From assembly GCF_001426685.1 (NCBI RefSeq), contig NZ_LMFB01000009.1:386454-450453 (forward strand): DNA of 64,000 bases. Reading direction: 5' to 3'. Positions 44,159 to 52,652 of the stretch are shown piece after piece (positions within the stretch are counted from its first letter, which is position 1; every line of letters starts with the position of its first letter). The notes beneath the pieces are model-generated. The model was given only the letters and a program-made list of their open reading frames with translations. It made no database searches and was not told where the DNA came from. The position numbers and the translations under genes are program-made. The DNA comes from Rhizobium sp. Root483D2. Lineage in GTDB: Bacteria > Pseudomonadota > Alphaproteobacteria > Rhizobiales > Rhizobiaceae.

Positions 44159-45561
44159 AGGTGCCGTTGTGGAGGAGGAGCTTAGCGGGTCAATTCATCG
44201 TGTTCATTTTGGGCGCGCTTCTCGTTGGGCAAACGGTCGCCTTCATGATCTCATCGCGGCAGCGCGAAACAGCGATCCGGCAGACGATCGAAAGCGAATT
44301 CATAGCCCGTACAGACGCATTATCGAGCATGCTGGCCGAGGTTGCTCCGGACATGCGGCAGAATGTTCTCCTAGCGGGTTCGGTGGGCAATTCGCGCTTC
44401 TGGCTATCGGATCGTGATCCGGCAAATGACGCGCGCGCATGGTACGAAACGGCGCAATCTCATTTGCGCATTCCAATCGAAGACCTAATCCGCTCGCAGG
44501 GTCTTGACGGATTCACCATGCCATCCGGCAGCCGGCCAGTGGCGCTGGGCGATCCCGATGTTTCGGATTGGCAACCACTCTTATCCGATCCCGATATTGC
44601 AAACGCGCGCTTCCTCCACTTCTCCGGCCAGGAAGGCATGGGCATTGTGCAACCCGTGAATGACGGCACCTGGCTCAATGCGGTCTATTACAAGCCTGCG
44701 AAACCTGGTCTTTGGGGCATGCAATCCCTGCTCTCGATGGGGATCACGGCGATTATTCTGAGCGTTATCGGTGTCTTCGTTGCCCGCCAGATTGCCCGTC
44801 CCTTGCGCAGTCTCGCCATTTCGGCAGAAGCGCTGGGCCGCGGCGAGGCCATTCAGCTGTCTCCGCCGCGTGCACCAGAAGATATAAGGCAGCTTTACGA
44901 GGCCTTTGACGGCATGCAGATGAGGCTGCGCCGTTTTGTCGATGATCGCACGAAGATGCTGGCAGCCATCGGCCATGATCTGCGCACTCCGCTCACCACC
45001 CTTCGCCTTCGGGCCGAATTCGTCAGCGATCCGGAATTGCAGAGCAAGATCCTAGCGACTGTCGACGAGATGCAGGCCATGACGGAGGCAACGCTGTCCT
45101 TTGCCAAAAGCGAAGCGACGGCGGAGGAAACGCGCAAGATCGATATTGCCGCGCTTTTGGGCAGTCTCTGCGATGATCTCGCCGAACTCGGTCATGATGT
45201 CACGTTCCAGGAAAGCGAACGGATCAGCTATCGCTGCCGTCCGGATAACCTCAAGCGCGCACTTCGAAACCTGATCGAAAACGCGCTGAGATATGCCGGC
45301 AAGGCTTCGCTGAAAGTCAGCAGGCTGCCAGATTCGATCGAGATCCTCGTCGAGGACGATGGGCCGGGTATTCCTGAGGATCAGTTCGAGCAGGTTTTCA
45401 TGCCGTTTTACCGGTTGGAGACATCGAGAAACCGGGAAACCGGAGGCGTCGGCCTTGGCCTGTCGATCGCCAGAGCGATCGTGCGCCACCATGGCGGAGA
45501 TATCGTGCTGTCGCCCAACGATCCTGGTTTGCGGGCTGTCGTGGTCTTGCCGGTGGGGTAG
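44155..45561 (+). CDS. Sensor histidine kinase
   Basis: A 468-residue membrane kinase. Two membrane helices (about 14-32 and 188-210) flank a periplasmic sensor of about 155 residues. HAMP follows (IARPLRSLAISAEALGRGEA), then HisKA with phospho-accepting His 274 in AAIGHDLRTPL, and HATPase with N-box RNLIENALRY, DDGPGIPED and GGVGLGLSIARAIV. ATG 44155 overlaps the regulator stop (ATGA). It is the cognate kinase of the upstream regulator; the signal is unknown. Confidence 0.94.
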   Translation: MKVPLWRRSLAGQFIVFILGALLVGQTVAFMISSRQRETAIRQTIESEFIARTDALSSMLAEVAPDMRQNVLLAGSVGNSRFWLSDRDPANDARAWYETAQSHLRIPIEDLIRSQGLDGFTMPSGSRPVALGDPDVSDWQPLLSDPDIANARFLHFSGQEGMGIVQPVNDGTWLNAVYYKPAKPGLWGMQSLLSMGITAIILSVIGVFVARQIARPLRSLAISAEALGRGEAIQLSPPRAPEDIRQLYEAFDGMQMRLRRFVDDRTKMLAAIGHDLRTPLTTLRLRAEFVSDPELQSKILATVDEMQAMTEATLSFAKSEATAEETRKIDIAALLGSLCDDLAELGHDVTFQESERISYRCRPDNLKRALRNLIENALRYAGKASLKVSRLPDSIEILVEDDGPGIPEDQFEQVFMPFYRLETSRNRETGGVGLGLSIARAIVRHHGGDIVLSPNDPGLRAVVVLPVG

Positions 45562-45723
45562 GCCCGATAAGCAGCCCGGCTGGAGATGGCTTGCCGGCCT
45601 TGTCCGATCTAATGGCTATGATCTCAGCCCGGTCTGAAATCTGGATGTTCCAGTTTCAAAACATGCTGTGCGGTTTGAATATTCGTTCTAGTGACAACCG
45701 CCCTTATCTCCTATGCTTTTCGC

Positions 45724-46686
45724 ATGGATTCGAAATTAGCGCCAAAGCTTGCCCCGCCGATCGCTACGCCCGTCATCCCCGGCTGGGTCAAGCCTTCCGG
45801 CGATATGAGCGATGCCGATGTCGCGTTCATGTCCGGGGCAGCGCTGAGCAGCTTGGATCAGCTGGTGCGGTCGGAGCCTGTCTGGTCCGGCGCCTGGCGC
45901 CAGCGTCTTGCGCTGAAATGTGCGGCCGCTGCCGTGCGGCTCAGCGGGAGAACGGAAGACGACGCAGCGCTGCGCGATGCCGTTCTGTTGCGTGCACCAG
46001 GGGGCGATGCGGGACCGGCCGGCAATATCTTCTTGGCCTATAGAAGACTATCGGCGCATCCCGCACAGGATGCCGGACTGCTTGACGAAAAAACGCTGCG
46101 CGATCTCGCGGATCTCTTCGCGATGAAGTGGGACGATACACTTGCACAGTTCTCCGGATTTGCATGCGAATTGGGACAGAATGCGCAGGCGGCACCGTTT
46201 GCCGTTGCCGGGCTGGTCACGACCGTGTGCCGTCTTCGGCCGGATGCAGAAATCCTGGCCTGGTGGCTGGCGGACTTGGTTCTGGCGAAAAAGCTCAATT
46301 GGCAAAGGCCCGTTCCTCTTTTGATGGCGCAACGATACGACGCAGCCTTTCGGATGACGGCGGGAAGAGGGCGCATCAAACCCGATGACGAGGCGTTTCC
46401 CCGGGCGGTTTGCCTCGCTCTGATCCAGGGCGTCCGGGAGGCCTTGCGCCAGGCGGTTGAAACCGAACGCCGTGCCGCGCAGTTTTTGGCCGTCGCGCCC
46501 AAAGTGCGGACCAAGGGCGCGCAAACGGTCTTCCGGCAATTGCTGGCTGAGGATGCGCTGTCGGCTTCTGCGGCCAACGGCAATCTTTCCCGCTGGGCGA
46601 GCCGCCGGTTGTTCGAGCGCTTGGAAACGCTGGGCGGCGTGCGCGAACTGTCGGGACGCTCCACCTTCCGGATTTACGGCTTGTGA
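45724..46686 (+). CDS. DUF1403 family protein
   Basis: A 320-residue soluble, helix-rich protein resembling the DUF1403 family, known mostly from rhizobial genomes and plasmids. Motifs include GWVKPSGDMSDADVAFMSGA near the start and LAYRRLSAHPAQDAGLLDE in the middle, and it ends SRSTFRIYGL-like (GRSTFRIYGL). ATG 45724 (MDSKLAP) has no clear ribosome site; GTG 45691 in the same frame would add 11 residues. It is followed after two bases by an ScpB-type gene, so the two are co-translated. The pair suggests a role in DNA or chromosome handling; the biochemical function is unknown. Confidence 0.8.
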   Translation: MDSKLAPKLAPPIATPVIPGWVKPSGDMSDADVAFMSGAALSSLDQLVRSEPVWSGAWRQRLALKCAAAAVRLSGRTEDDAALRDAVLLRAPGGDAGPAGNIFLAYRRLSAHPAQDAGLLDEKTLRDLADLFAMKWDDTLAQFSGFACELGQNAQAAPFAVAGLVTTVCRLRPDAEILAWWLADLVLAKKLNWQRPVPLLMAQRYDAAFRMTAGRGRIKPDDEAFPRAVCLALIQGVREALRQAVETERRAAQFLAVAPKVRTKGAQTVFRQLLAEDALSASAANGNLSRWASRRLFERLETLGGVRELSGRSTFRIYGL

Positions 46687-46688
46687 CC

Positions 46689-47387
46689 ATGTCCGGATCC
46701 GATATTGCCAGCAGCGGCGGACGCAGAAAAAAGGGCGCAGGGCAGGACGCGGTGCTGTTTGATCGCGACCTGTCTTCCCTGCCGCCGGCGTTGCGCTGGC
46801 GGGAGTGGATGAACCGCATCGAGGCAGTGATTTTCGCCTCCGCCACGCCCGTTGATCGCGCCACGCTTGCCCGAGTCGTTGGTCCGGAATGCAATATCGA
46901 CCTGGTCATCGATGACATTCGCGAGGAGTTGCGCGGGCGGCCCTACGATCTGGTCGCCGTCGCGGGCGGTTGGCACCATAGGACGAGATCCGCCTATGCA
47001 ACGGCGATCCGGGCCTCTGGCGCGGCAACCCAGCCGATGGCAGGGTTCAGCCAGCAGGAAGCCATGATCCTGATTGCGATTGGCTATTACCAGCCGGTGA
47101 CGCGCAGCGAGTTATCGACGATGTTCGGCAAGGAAGTCAGCCGCGACACGATCGCTGGCCTGCGCCAGGCAAAACTCATTACGTCCGGCCCCCGCAGCCC
47201 GACGCCCGGCGCGCCCTATACCTATGTGACCACACCTTCCTTCTTGTCCGCGTTCGGCTTCGATACGCTGCGTGATCTACCAGACATTGAAATGTTGGAG
47301 GATAGCGGACTGCTCAACCGCAAGAAAGTCGCCGATGACCTCGATATGATGGAGCCGCGGCTGGACGAAGACGATGAGGATGATTGA
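46689..47387 (+). CDS. ScpB-like segregation and condensation protein (accessory copy)
   Basis: A 232-residue ScpB-type protein with the two winged-helix domains: WREWMNRIEAVIFASATPVD in the first and GFSQQEAMILIAIGYYQPVT, GKEVSRDTIAGLRQAKLI in the second. The C-terminus is very acidic (EPRLDEDDEDD). Housekeeping ScpB works with ScpA and SMC in condensin; here no scpA is adjacent and the partner is a DUF1403 protein. GTG 46683 is an overlapping alternative start. Likely an accessory, perhaps replicon-specific, condensin-type or regulatory factor. Housekeeping function should not be assumed. Confidence 0.85.
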   Translation: MSGSDIASSGGRRKKGAGQDAVLFDRDLSSLPPALRWREWMNRIEAVIFASATPVDRATLARVVGPECNIDLVIDDIREELRGRPYDLVAVAGGWHHRTRSAYATAIRASGAATQPMAGFSQQEAMILIAIGYYQPVTRSELSTMFGKEVSRDTIAGLRQAKLITSGPRSPTPGAPYTYVTTPSFLSAFGFDTLRDLPDIEMLEDSGLLNRKKVADDLDMMEPRLDEDDEDD

Positions 47388-47468
47388 CGTTCAGCTCTTT
47401 GCCTCGGACGCAGGTTCACAATCAGCGGCGGCCATCGCAAGGGGCCGATCGTAAGCAGGCCATTTAGG

Positions 47469-48095
47469 ATGACAATGAAGCGCAAATTTAAGAGCACCCT
47501 GAAGCCGATCCTGTTCCTGAACTTGTTGATGGGCGGCGTTGTCCTGTTGCCGGATATGGGAAAAGCGGAATGGCAGGCGATCGAAAATGTGCAGGCCTAT
47601 CCGGTTACTGGTAAGACCGGCGCCGAACTCTATGCCTCGATTGGCGAACGTGGCCCGAAAGCGGGTATCGGCCGTGCCATCGCCTTTACCAATTTCAAGC
47701 TGACCTGGACCCGGAAATACGAACCGCAGGGCAATGCCTGTGTTCTGACCGTCGCGCGGCCAAAGCTCATCATAACCTATAGGCTGCCAAAGCCTGCCGA
47801 GCGCCTGCCGGCACCTGTCCAAAAAAGCTGGGACACGTTCATCTCGGGCGTACGCCAGCACGAACGCGTGCACGGCGATCTCATCAAGGATATGGTGAAG
47901 AAGATCGAGGCGGTCTCCGTTGGCCTGACGGCCGCCGATGATCCCCAATGCCGGAAAATCCGTGTGGACCTCACCGCACGTCTCGGCGAACTGTCCCGCG
48001 CCCAGAGGCAGCAGAGCCGGGATTTCGACCGGGCCGAACTCAGCAACGGCGGCAATGTTCACCAGCTCGTCCTGGCGCTGGTCAACGGACAATAG
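47469..48095 (+). CDS. DUF922-type putative Zn-dependent protease, secreted
   Basis: A 208-residue protein with an N-terminal hydrophobic signal (LKPILFLNLLMGGVVLLP) and the zinc-protease-like motif HERVHGDL (HExxH) in the second half, preceded by TFISGVRQ. This pattern is that of DUF922, a family of predicted metalloproteases. The two histidines and the glutamate are present; the third zinc ligand is not certain. ATG 47475 is an alternative start two codons on. The protein probably acts in the periplasm. The gene follows the ScpB-like one by 81 bp; a functional link is not evident. Confidence 0.8.
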   Translation: MTMKRKFKSTLKPILFLNLLMGGVVLLPDMGKAEWQAIENVQAYPVTGKTGAELYASIGERGPKAGIGRAIAFTNFKLTWTRKYEPQGNACVLTVARPKLIITYRLPKPAERLPAPVQKSWDTFISGVRQHERVHGDLIKDMVKKIEAVSVGLTAADDPQCRKIRVDLTARLGELSRAQRQQSRDFDRAELSNGGNVHQLVLALVNGQ

Positions 48096-48268
48096 AGGCT
48101 GCTGAAGAGCAGGCCGGTCCTTCTCCACACGCTGTCACTGACATGACAGACGGTAAATCTCGCCGCAGGTGCTCTTCGGCGCGGGCTCAAACGTGCCTTC
48201 AACTCAAGTATATTGCGGCTGCGGTTGGATCTGATCTTTTTGTGAAAGCGTGCCGCTCATCAATCACC

Positions 48269-48285
48269 ATGAAAATCAATTTCAT
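48269..48285. promoter_or_regulatory. Inverted repeat upstream of sugar operon
   Basis: ATGAAA-ATCAA-TTTCAT is a perfect 6-bp inverted repeat around a 5-base spacer, followed at once by a similar GAAAAT/AATTTT pair (48286-48300). It lies about 95-110 bp upstream of the oxidoreductase gene that opens the sugar operon. An RpiR-type regulator gene lies downstream at 56511; use of this site by it is only a possibility. Confidence 0.4.
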
Positions 48286-48379
48286 GAAAATGGTAATTTT
48301 GCTGATTTCGGTTGACGGTTTTGAAAATCTGCCTCAGTCTAAGAAAATAAATTACGACAATAACGGGGAACACCGGAAT

Positions 48380-49537
48380 ATGAAAGTGGGCATTATCGGG
48401 CTCGGATTCCGTCTGGGCTATCTGGGTTATGTTTTCAAAGCCATGGATGAGAGCTTCGAGATCGCCGGTTATGTCGATCCGAACCCTGCGGGTTTGCCTG
48501 GCCTGTTTGAAAAAAACATTTCTGCCGGCACGGCTTACGCGACCCCCGAAGAGCTCATTGCCAATGAGAAGCTTGATCTCCTGATGATCGGCTCGCCCAA
48601 TCACCTGCATCTCGATCATATCCGTACCGGCCTTGAATCCGGCCTGAAGGTCTTCAGTGAGAAGCCGGTTGTCACCACGGTCGAGGAAAGTATCGAACTT
48701 GCCCGCCTGATGGCGAAATACGGTCATGAACGGCTGATGGTCGGTCTCGTGCTGCGCTATGCGCCGATGTACCGGGACCTGCGTGCAGCGCAGGCGGCGG
48801 GAACGCTTGGGCATATCGTCTCGATCGAGGCGTCCGAGCATATCGAGCCCTATCACGGTGCCTTCTTCATGCGCGACTGGCGCCGCTACGAACGCTATTC
48901 CGGCAGTTTCATGCTGGAAAAATGCTGCCACGATCTTGATCTTTACAATGGCATTATCGGCGCGCGGCCCGAGCGGGTGGCAAGCTTCGGCGGCCGCAAG
49001 AGCTTCATTCCCGAAAACGATCCGGCCCGCGAGGGGATCAACGATCTCGAACTTTTCCATCGCAAGCCGAGCGGCTGGATGGGCTCCGACAAGGTGTTCG
49101 ACAGCGATGGCGATATCATCGATTACCAAGTGGCAATTGTCGAATATGCCAATGGCGTCGGCATGAATTTCCATACCAATCTGAATGTCCCCGATCAGTT
49201 CCGCCGTTTTTGCATCATGGGATCGCGCGGCATGGCCGAAGGAGATTTCATCCGGGGTTATTTCGATGTCCACGAGATGCTGACCGGGCAAAAAGTCGTC
49301 GAAAACAAATATGCGGCAACAGCGCTGTCACAGCATTACGGCGCTGACGAACAGATGGCCACCGACATTATCCGCCATGTCCGCGATGGGCGGGCGCTGC
49401 CAGTCTCCACGATCGATGCACTGGAGGCGGGAATCCTGGCGCTGTCCATGGACGAGGCGCGCCGCAAGCGCACCGTCGTCGATCTGCGGCCGGTCTGGGA
49501 TCGCTTTGACGAGGCGCTCCACGCGCGTGCAGCATAA
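48380..49537 (+). CDS. Gfo/Idh/MocA family oxidoreductase
   Basis: A 385-residue NAD(P)-dependent sugar-type dehydrogenase. The Rossmann motif VGIIGLGFRLGYLGYVFKAM begins at residue 3, EKP (SEKPVVTT) marks the catalytic lysine, and HDLDLYNG holds the conserved histidine region. ATG 48380 gives the typical start of this family; the frame is open for some 430 bases before but without similarity. It begins an operon for a CUT1 sugar importer 12 bp downstream, so it should oxidise the imported sugar or amino sugar in the cytosol. Exact sugar unknown. Confidence 0.93.
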   Translation: MKVGIIGLGFRLGYLGYVFKAMDESFEIAGYVDPNPAGLPGLFEKNISAGTAYATPEELIANEKLDLLMIGSPNHLHLDHIRTGLESGLKVFSEKPVVTTVEESIELARLMAKYGHERLMVGLVLRYAPMYRDLRAAQAAGTLGHIVSIEASEHIEPYHGAFFMRDWRRYERYSGSFMLEKCCHDLDLYNGIIGARPERVASFGGRKSFIPENDPAREGINDLELFHRKPSGWMGSDKVFDSDGDIIDYQVAIVEYANGVGMNFHTNLNVPDQFRRFCIMGSRGMAEGDFIRGYFDVHEMLTGQKVVENKYAATALSQHYGADEQMATDIIRHVRDGRALPVSTIDALEAGILALSMDEARRKRTVVDLRPVWDRFDEALHARAA

Positions 49538-49549
49538 GGAGGGCGCGAG

Positions 49550-50437
49550 ATGAACGTTCAACGCAGCACTCTCATCTTCGCCTGGATCCTGTTGCTGCCA
49601 GCCGTTCTCTACGTCGTCGTCATCGTTGCCTATCCGCTGGTGGACACGTTCGTCCTGTCGTTCACCGACGCCTCGTTGAAGAAAACCACCAACTGGGTTG
49701 GCTGGATCAACTACGAGAAGATCTTCAACACCACCTTTGCCGAGGTCATCATCCGCACCTTCGTGTGGACCTTCTTTTCAGTCGCGCTCAAGATGATCAT
49801 CGGCGTCTTCGGCGCCTGCATGCTGAATGCCGCCGTTCCCGGCCGGGCGTTGTTTCGCGTCTTGACCATGCCGCCCTGGATCGTGCCGATGGCCATCGGC
49901 ATCTTCATGTGGGGCTGGATGTATAATGGTCAGTTCGGCATGATTTCCGGTGTGCTGCAGAACTGGGGCATTATCGACGGCCCCATCGCTTTCCTCGCCC
50001 GTGGCTCGACGGCATTCTGGGCGACCATCATCACTGACGTATGGATCGGCGTGCCACTGGTGACGCTCTATATGCTGGCGGCCATGCAGGCCGTGCCGCA
50101 GGACCTTTACGAAGCCGCATGGACGGATGGGGCAGGACGGTTCTACCGCTTCCGCCGCATTACCCTGCCGCTGCTCATCCCATCGCTGATCACCATGTCA
50201 ATGCTGTCGCTGATCGCCACGTTCAATTCGTTCGACATTATCTGGATCCTGACGCAGGGCGGTCCGAATGGCGAAACGACAACGATGATCATCGATACCT
50301 ATCGCACAGCGATCGGTTCGAAAAAGTATGGCGAGGGTGCAGCCCGCGCGGTCTTGATCTGCATCTTCCTCTCGATTTTCTGCCTGGCCTATTTCCGGGT
50401 GACCAGCCGGCTTTCTGCGGGAGAAACCAACCGATGA
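49550..50437 (+). CDS. Sugar ABC transporter permease (CUT1, UgpA-like)
   Basis: A 295-residue permease with six helices beginning LIFAWILLLPAVLYVVVIVA. The coupling motif YEAAWTDGAGRFYRFRRITL is canonical for the CUT1 family of di/oligosaccharide and glycerol-phosphate importers. GGAGGG precedes ATG 49550. It overlaps the second permease gene by four bases (ATGA) and is the channel subunit paired with it. Confidence 0.94.
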   Translation: MNVQRSTLIFAWILLLPAVLYVVVIVAYPLVDTFVLSFTDASLKKTTNWVGWINYEKIFNTTFAEVIIRTFVWTFFSVALKMIIGVFGACMLNAAVPGRALFRVLTMPPWIVPMAIGIFMWGWMYNGQFGMISGVLQNWGIIDGPIAFLARGSTAFWATIITDVWIGVPLVTLYMLAAMQAVPQDLYEAAWTDGAGRFYRFRRITLPLLIPSLITMSMLSLIATFNSFDIIWILTQGGPNGETTTMIIDTYRTAIGSKKYGEGAARAVLICIFLSIFCLAYFRVTSRLSAGETNR

Positions 50438-51294
50438 GCACGCAACCTGCCATGATCAACCGTTACCGCTGGTATGAGCTGATCGCCATCTATGCCGGTA
50501 TCCTGCTGTTTCTGACATTCATTCTGGCGCCGTTTGTCGAAGGGTTTCTGGTCTCGCTGAAACCTTTGGGATTGTTGTTTTCCTCGCCCTACAGGTTCTG
50601 GCCGGAAAACGGCTCGTTTGCCGCCTATCGGACGATGTGGGCCAGCGTTCCCGGCTTTGCCCGCTATATCTTCAATTCGTTCTTCATCTCGATCATCGTC
50701 ACTGCGATTGTCCTCGTCCTGGTCATCCCGGCCTCCTATGCATTTGCCCGGTTCCAGTTTCGCGGCAGCGGGCTTCTGCTCGGCGCGTTTCTGGCGGTCA
50801 ACATGTTTTCCGGTGCCGTCCTGCTCATCCCGCTGTTTCGCCTGATGCGCAGCTTCGGTGTGCTGAACACCTATTTCGCCATGATCGTGCCGGGGGTCGC
50901 CTTCCTGATCCCGTCGGCGATCTGGCTGCTGCGCACCTACATGATGCGCATCCCCCGCGAGCTGGACGAAGCGGCCTTTGTCGATGGTGCCAGCCATTTG
51001 TATACGCTTCGCCGGGTCATCCTCCCCATTGCCATGCCCGGCATCACCGTTGTTGCGATCACGACCTTCATCGGGTCCTACGCGCAGCAGTTCATCTTCG
51101 CGCTGACCTTCAACTCGAAGAGCGAATATATGCCGCTGCCGGTTGGGCTGTTTGCCTATTTCGGCCGGCAGGAAGTGATCTGGAACGAACTGATGGCGGC
51201 GAGCTTCGTCGGCATCGCCCCGGCCATCATCGTGATCTTCTTCCTACAGCGCTATCTCGTCAGCGGGCTGACCGCTGGCGCGGTGAAACAATAA
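50434..51294 (+). CDS. Sugar ABC transporter permease (CUT1, UgpE-like)
   Basis: A 286-residue permease. The first helix is ELIAIYAGILLFLTFILAPF and the coupling motif DEAAFVDGASHLYTLRRVIL. ATG 50434 overlaps the upstream stop, and GGGAG is just before it. The gene is 36 bp from the binding-protein gene, so all transporter genes form one transcript with the oxidoreductase. Confidence 0.94.
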   Translation: MSTQPAMINRYRWYELIAIYAGILLFLTFILAPFVEGFLVSLKPLGLLFSSPYRFWPENGSFAAYRTMWASVPGFARYIFNSFFISIIVTAIVLVLVIPASYAFARFQFRGSGLLLGAFLAVNMFSGAVLLIPLFRLMRSFGVLNTYFAMIVPGVAFLIPSAIWLLRTYMMRIPRELDEAAFVDGASHLYTLRRVILPIAMPGITVVAITTFIGSYAQQFIFALTFNSKSEYMPLPVGLFAYFGRQEVIWNELMAASFVGIAPAIIVIFFLQRYLVSGLTAGAVKQ

Positions 51295-51330
51295 AAGCAA
51301 TCAACCACCAGAGAAACGGGAGCTTCAAAC

Positions 51331-52560
51331 GTGTCCATTCATGTCAAGACAGGGATACTCGCCCTGGCGTTGCTCGGCTCGACCGCGCTTGGCGCCATGA
51401 CCGCCCATGCGGCCGATCAGGAAATCAGCTGGATCTATTGCGGCGACGTGATGGACCCGGTCCACGAGAAATATATCAAGCAGTGGGAAGAGAAAAATCC
51501 TGGCTGGAAAGTCACACCGGAAGTCGTCGGCTGGGCCCAGTGCCAGGACAAGGCAACGACGCTTGCCGTTGCCGGAACGCCCGTCGCCATGGCCTATGTC
51601 GGCTCGCGCACGCTGAAGGAATTCGCCCAGAACGACCTGATCGTTCCCGTGCCGATGACCGAAGAGGAGAAAAAGAGCTACTATCCTCACATCGCCGACA
51701 CCGTCACCTTCGACGATAACCAGTGGGGCGTGCCGGTCGCATTTTCGACCAAGGCACTCTACTGGAACAAGGACCTGTTCAAGCAGGCCGGTCTTGATCC
51801 CGAAACCCCGCCGAAGACTTGGGCCGAAGAGATCGCATTTGCCAAGCAGATCAAGGAAAAGACCGGCATTGCCGGCTACGGTCTTCCGGCCAAGACGTTC
51901 GACAATACCATGCATCAATTCATGCACTGGGTTTACACCAACAATGGCAAGGTCATCGACGGCGACAAGATAGTCATCGACAGCCCCGAGGTTCTTGCAG
52001 CCCTCCAGGCCTACAAGGACATCACGCCCTATTCGGTCGAAGGCGCCACGGCCTACGAGCAGAACGAGATGCGTGCCATCTTCCTCGATGGCAAGATCGG
52101 CATGCTCCAGGCCGGCTCGGGCGCTGCCGTCCGTCTCAAGGACACCAAGGTCAATTGGGGCGTTGCGCCTCTGCCGCTTGGCCCATCGGCCAAGGGTGAA
52201 GGCACATTGCTGATCACCGACAGCCTTGCCATCTTCAAGGGGTCCGGTGTCGAGGAAAAAGCCATCGAGTTTGCGAAATTCATCACCTCGCCAGGTCCGC
52301 AGGGTGAATACGAGTTGCAGGGCGGCGCCGGCCTGACGCCGCTGCGGCCGTCGCCGATGGTCGATGAGTTCGTCAAGAAGGATCCCTATTGGAAGCCCTT
52401 CATCGACGGCATCACGTACGGTGGTCCCGAGCCGCTTTTCACCGACTATAAGGGCTTCCAGAACGTCATCATCGAAATGGTTCAAGCTGTCGTCACAGAT
52501 AAAGCTGAACCGGCGGATGCCCTGAAAAAGGCAGCTGCCGATCTCGAACAGTACAAATAA
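51331..52560 (+). CDS. Sugar ABC transporter, periplasmic binding protein
   Basis: A 409-residue family 1 sugar-binding protein. GTG 51331 is the start (AACGGGAG lies upstream); a Sec signal (GILALALLGSTALGAMTAHA) is followed by ADQEISWIYCG. The pattern RWEEKNPGWKV-like (QWEEKNPGWKV), AYVGSRTLKEFAQND and VPVAFSTKALYWNKDLF is typical for binding proteins that capture oligosaccharides or glycosides. A hairpin between this gene and the ATPase gene (52568-52598) fits the usual excess of binding protein. Confidence 0.93.
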   Translation: MSIHVKTGILALALLGSTALGAMTAHAADQEISWIYCGDVMDPVHEKYIKQWEEKNPGWKVTPEVVGWAQCQDKATTLAVAGTPVAMAYVGSRTLKEFAQNDLIVPVPMTEEEKKSYYPHIADTVTFDDNQWGVPVAFSTKALYWNKDLFKQAGLDPETPPKTWAEEIAFAKQIKEKTGIAGYGLPAKTFDNTMHQFMHWVYTNNGKVIDGDKIVIDSPEVLAALQAYKDITPYSVEGATAYEQNEMRAIFLDGKIGMLQAGSGAAVRLKDTKVNWGVAPLPLGPSAKGEGTLLITDSLAIFKGSGVEEKAIEFAKFITSPGPQGEYELQGGAGLTPLRPSPMVDEFVKKDPYWKPFIDGITYGGPEPLFTDYKGFQNVIIEMVQAVVTDKAEPADALKKAAADLEQYK

Positions 52561-52567
52561 GATCATC

Positions 52568-52598
52568 GGACCGCGAACCGCAATAAAGTTTGCGGTCC
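52568..52598 (+). terminator. Intercistronic hairpin between binding protein and ATPase
   Basis: GGACCGC...GCGGTCC and the nested ACCGCAA/TTGCGGT (52577-52596) give alternative perfect 7-bp stems starting 8 bases past the stop codon. TTCC but no long T-run follows, so it looks like an attenuator or mRNA stabiliser. Confidence 0.55.
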
Positions 52599-52652
52599 AT
52601 TCCTTTTCTGCCACGAATGGGCCGCTTTTCGCAGGCGGCCGGAGACAGTGTC

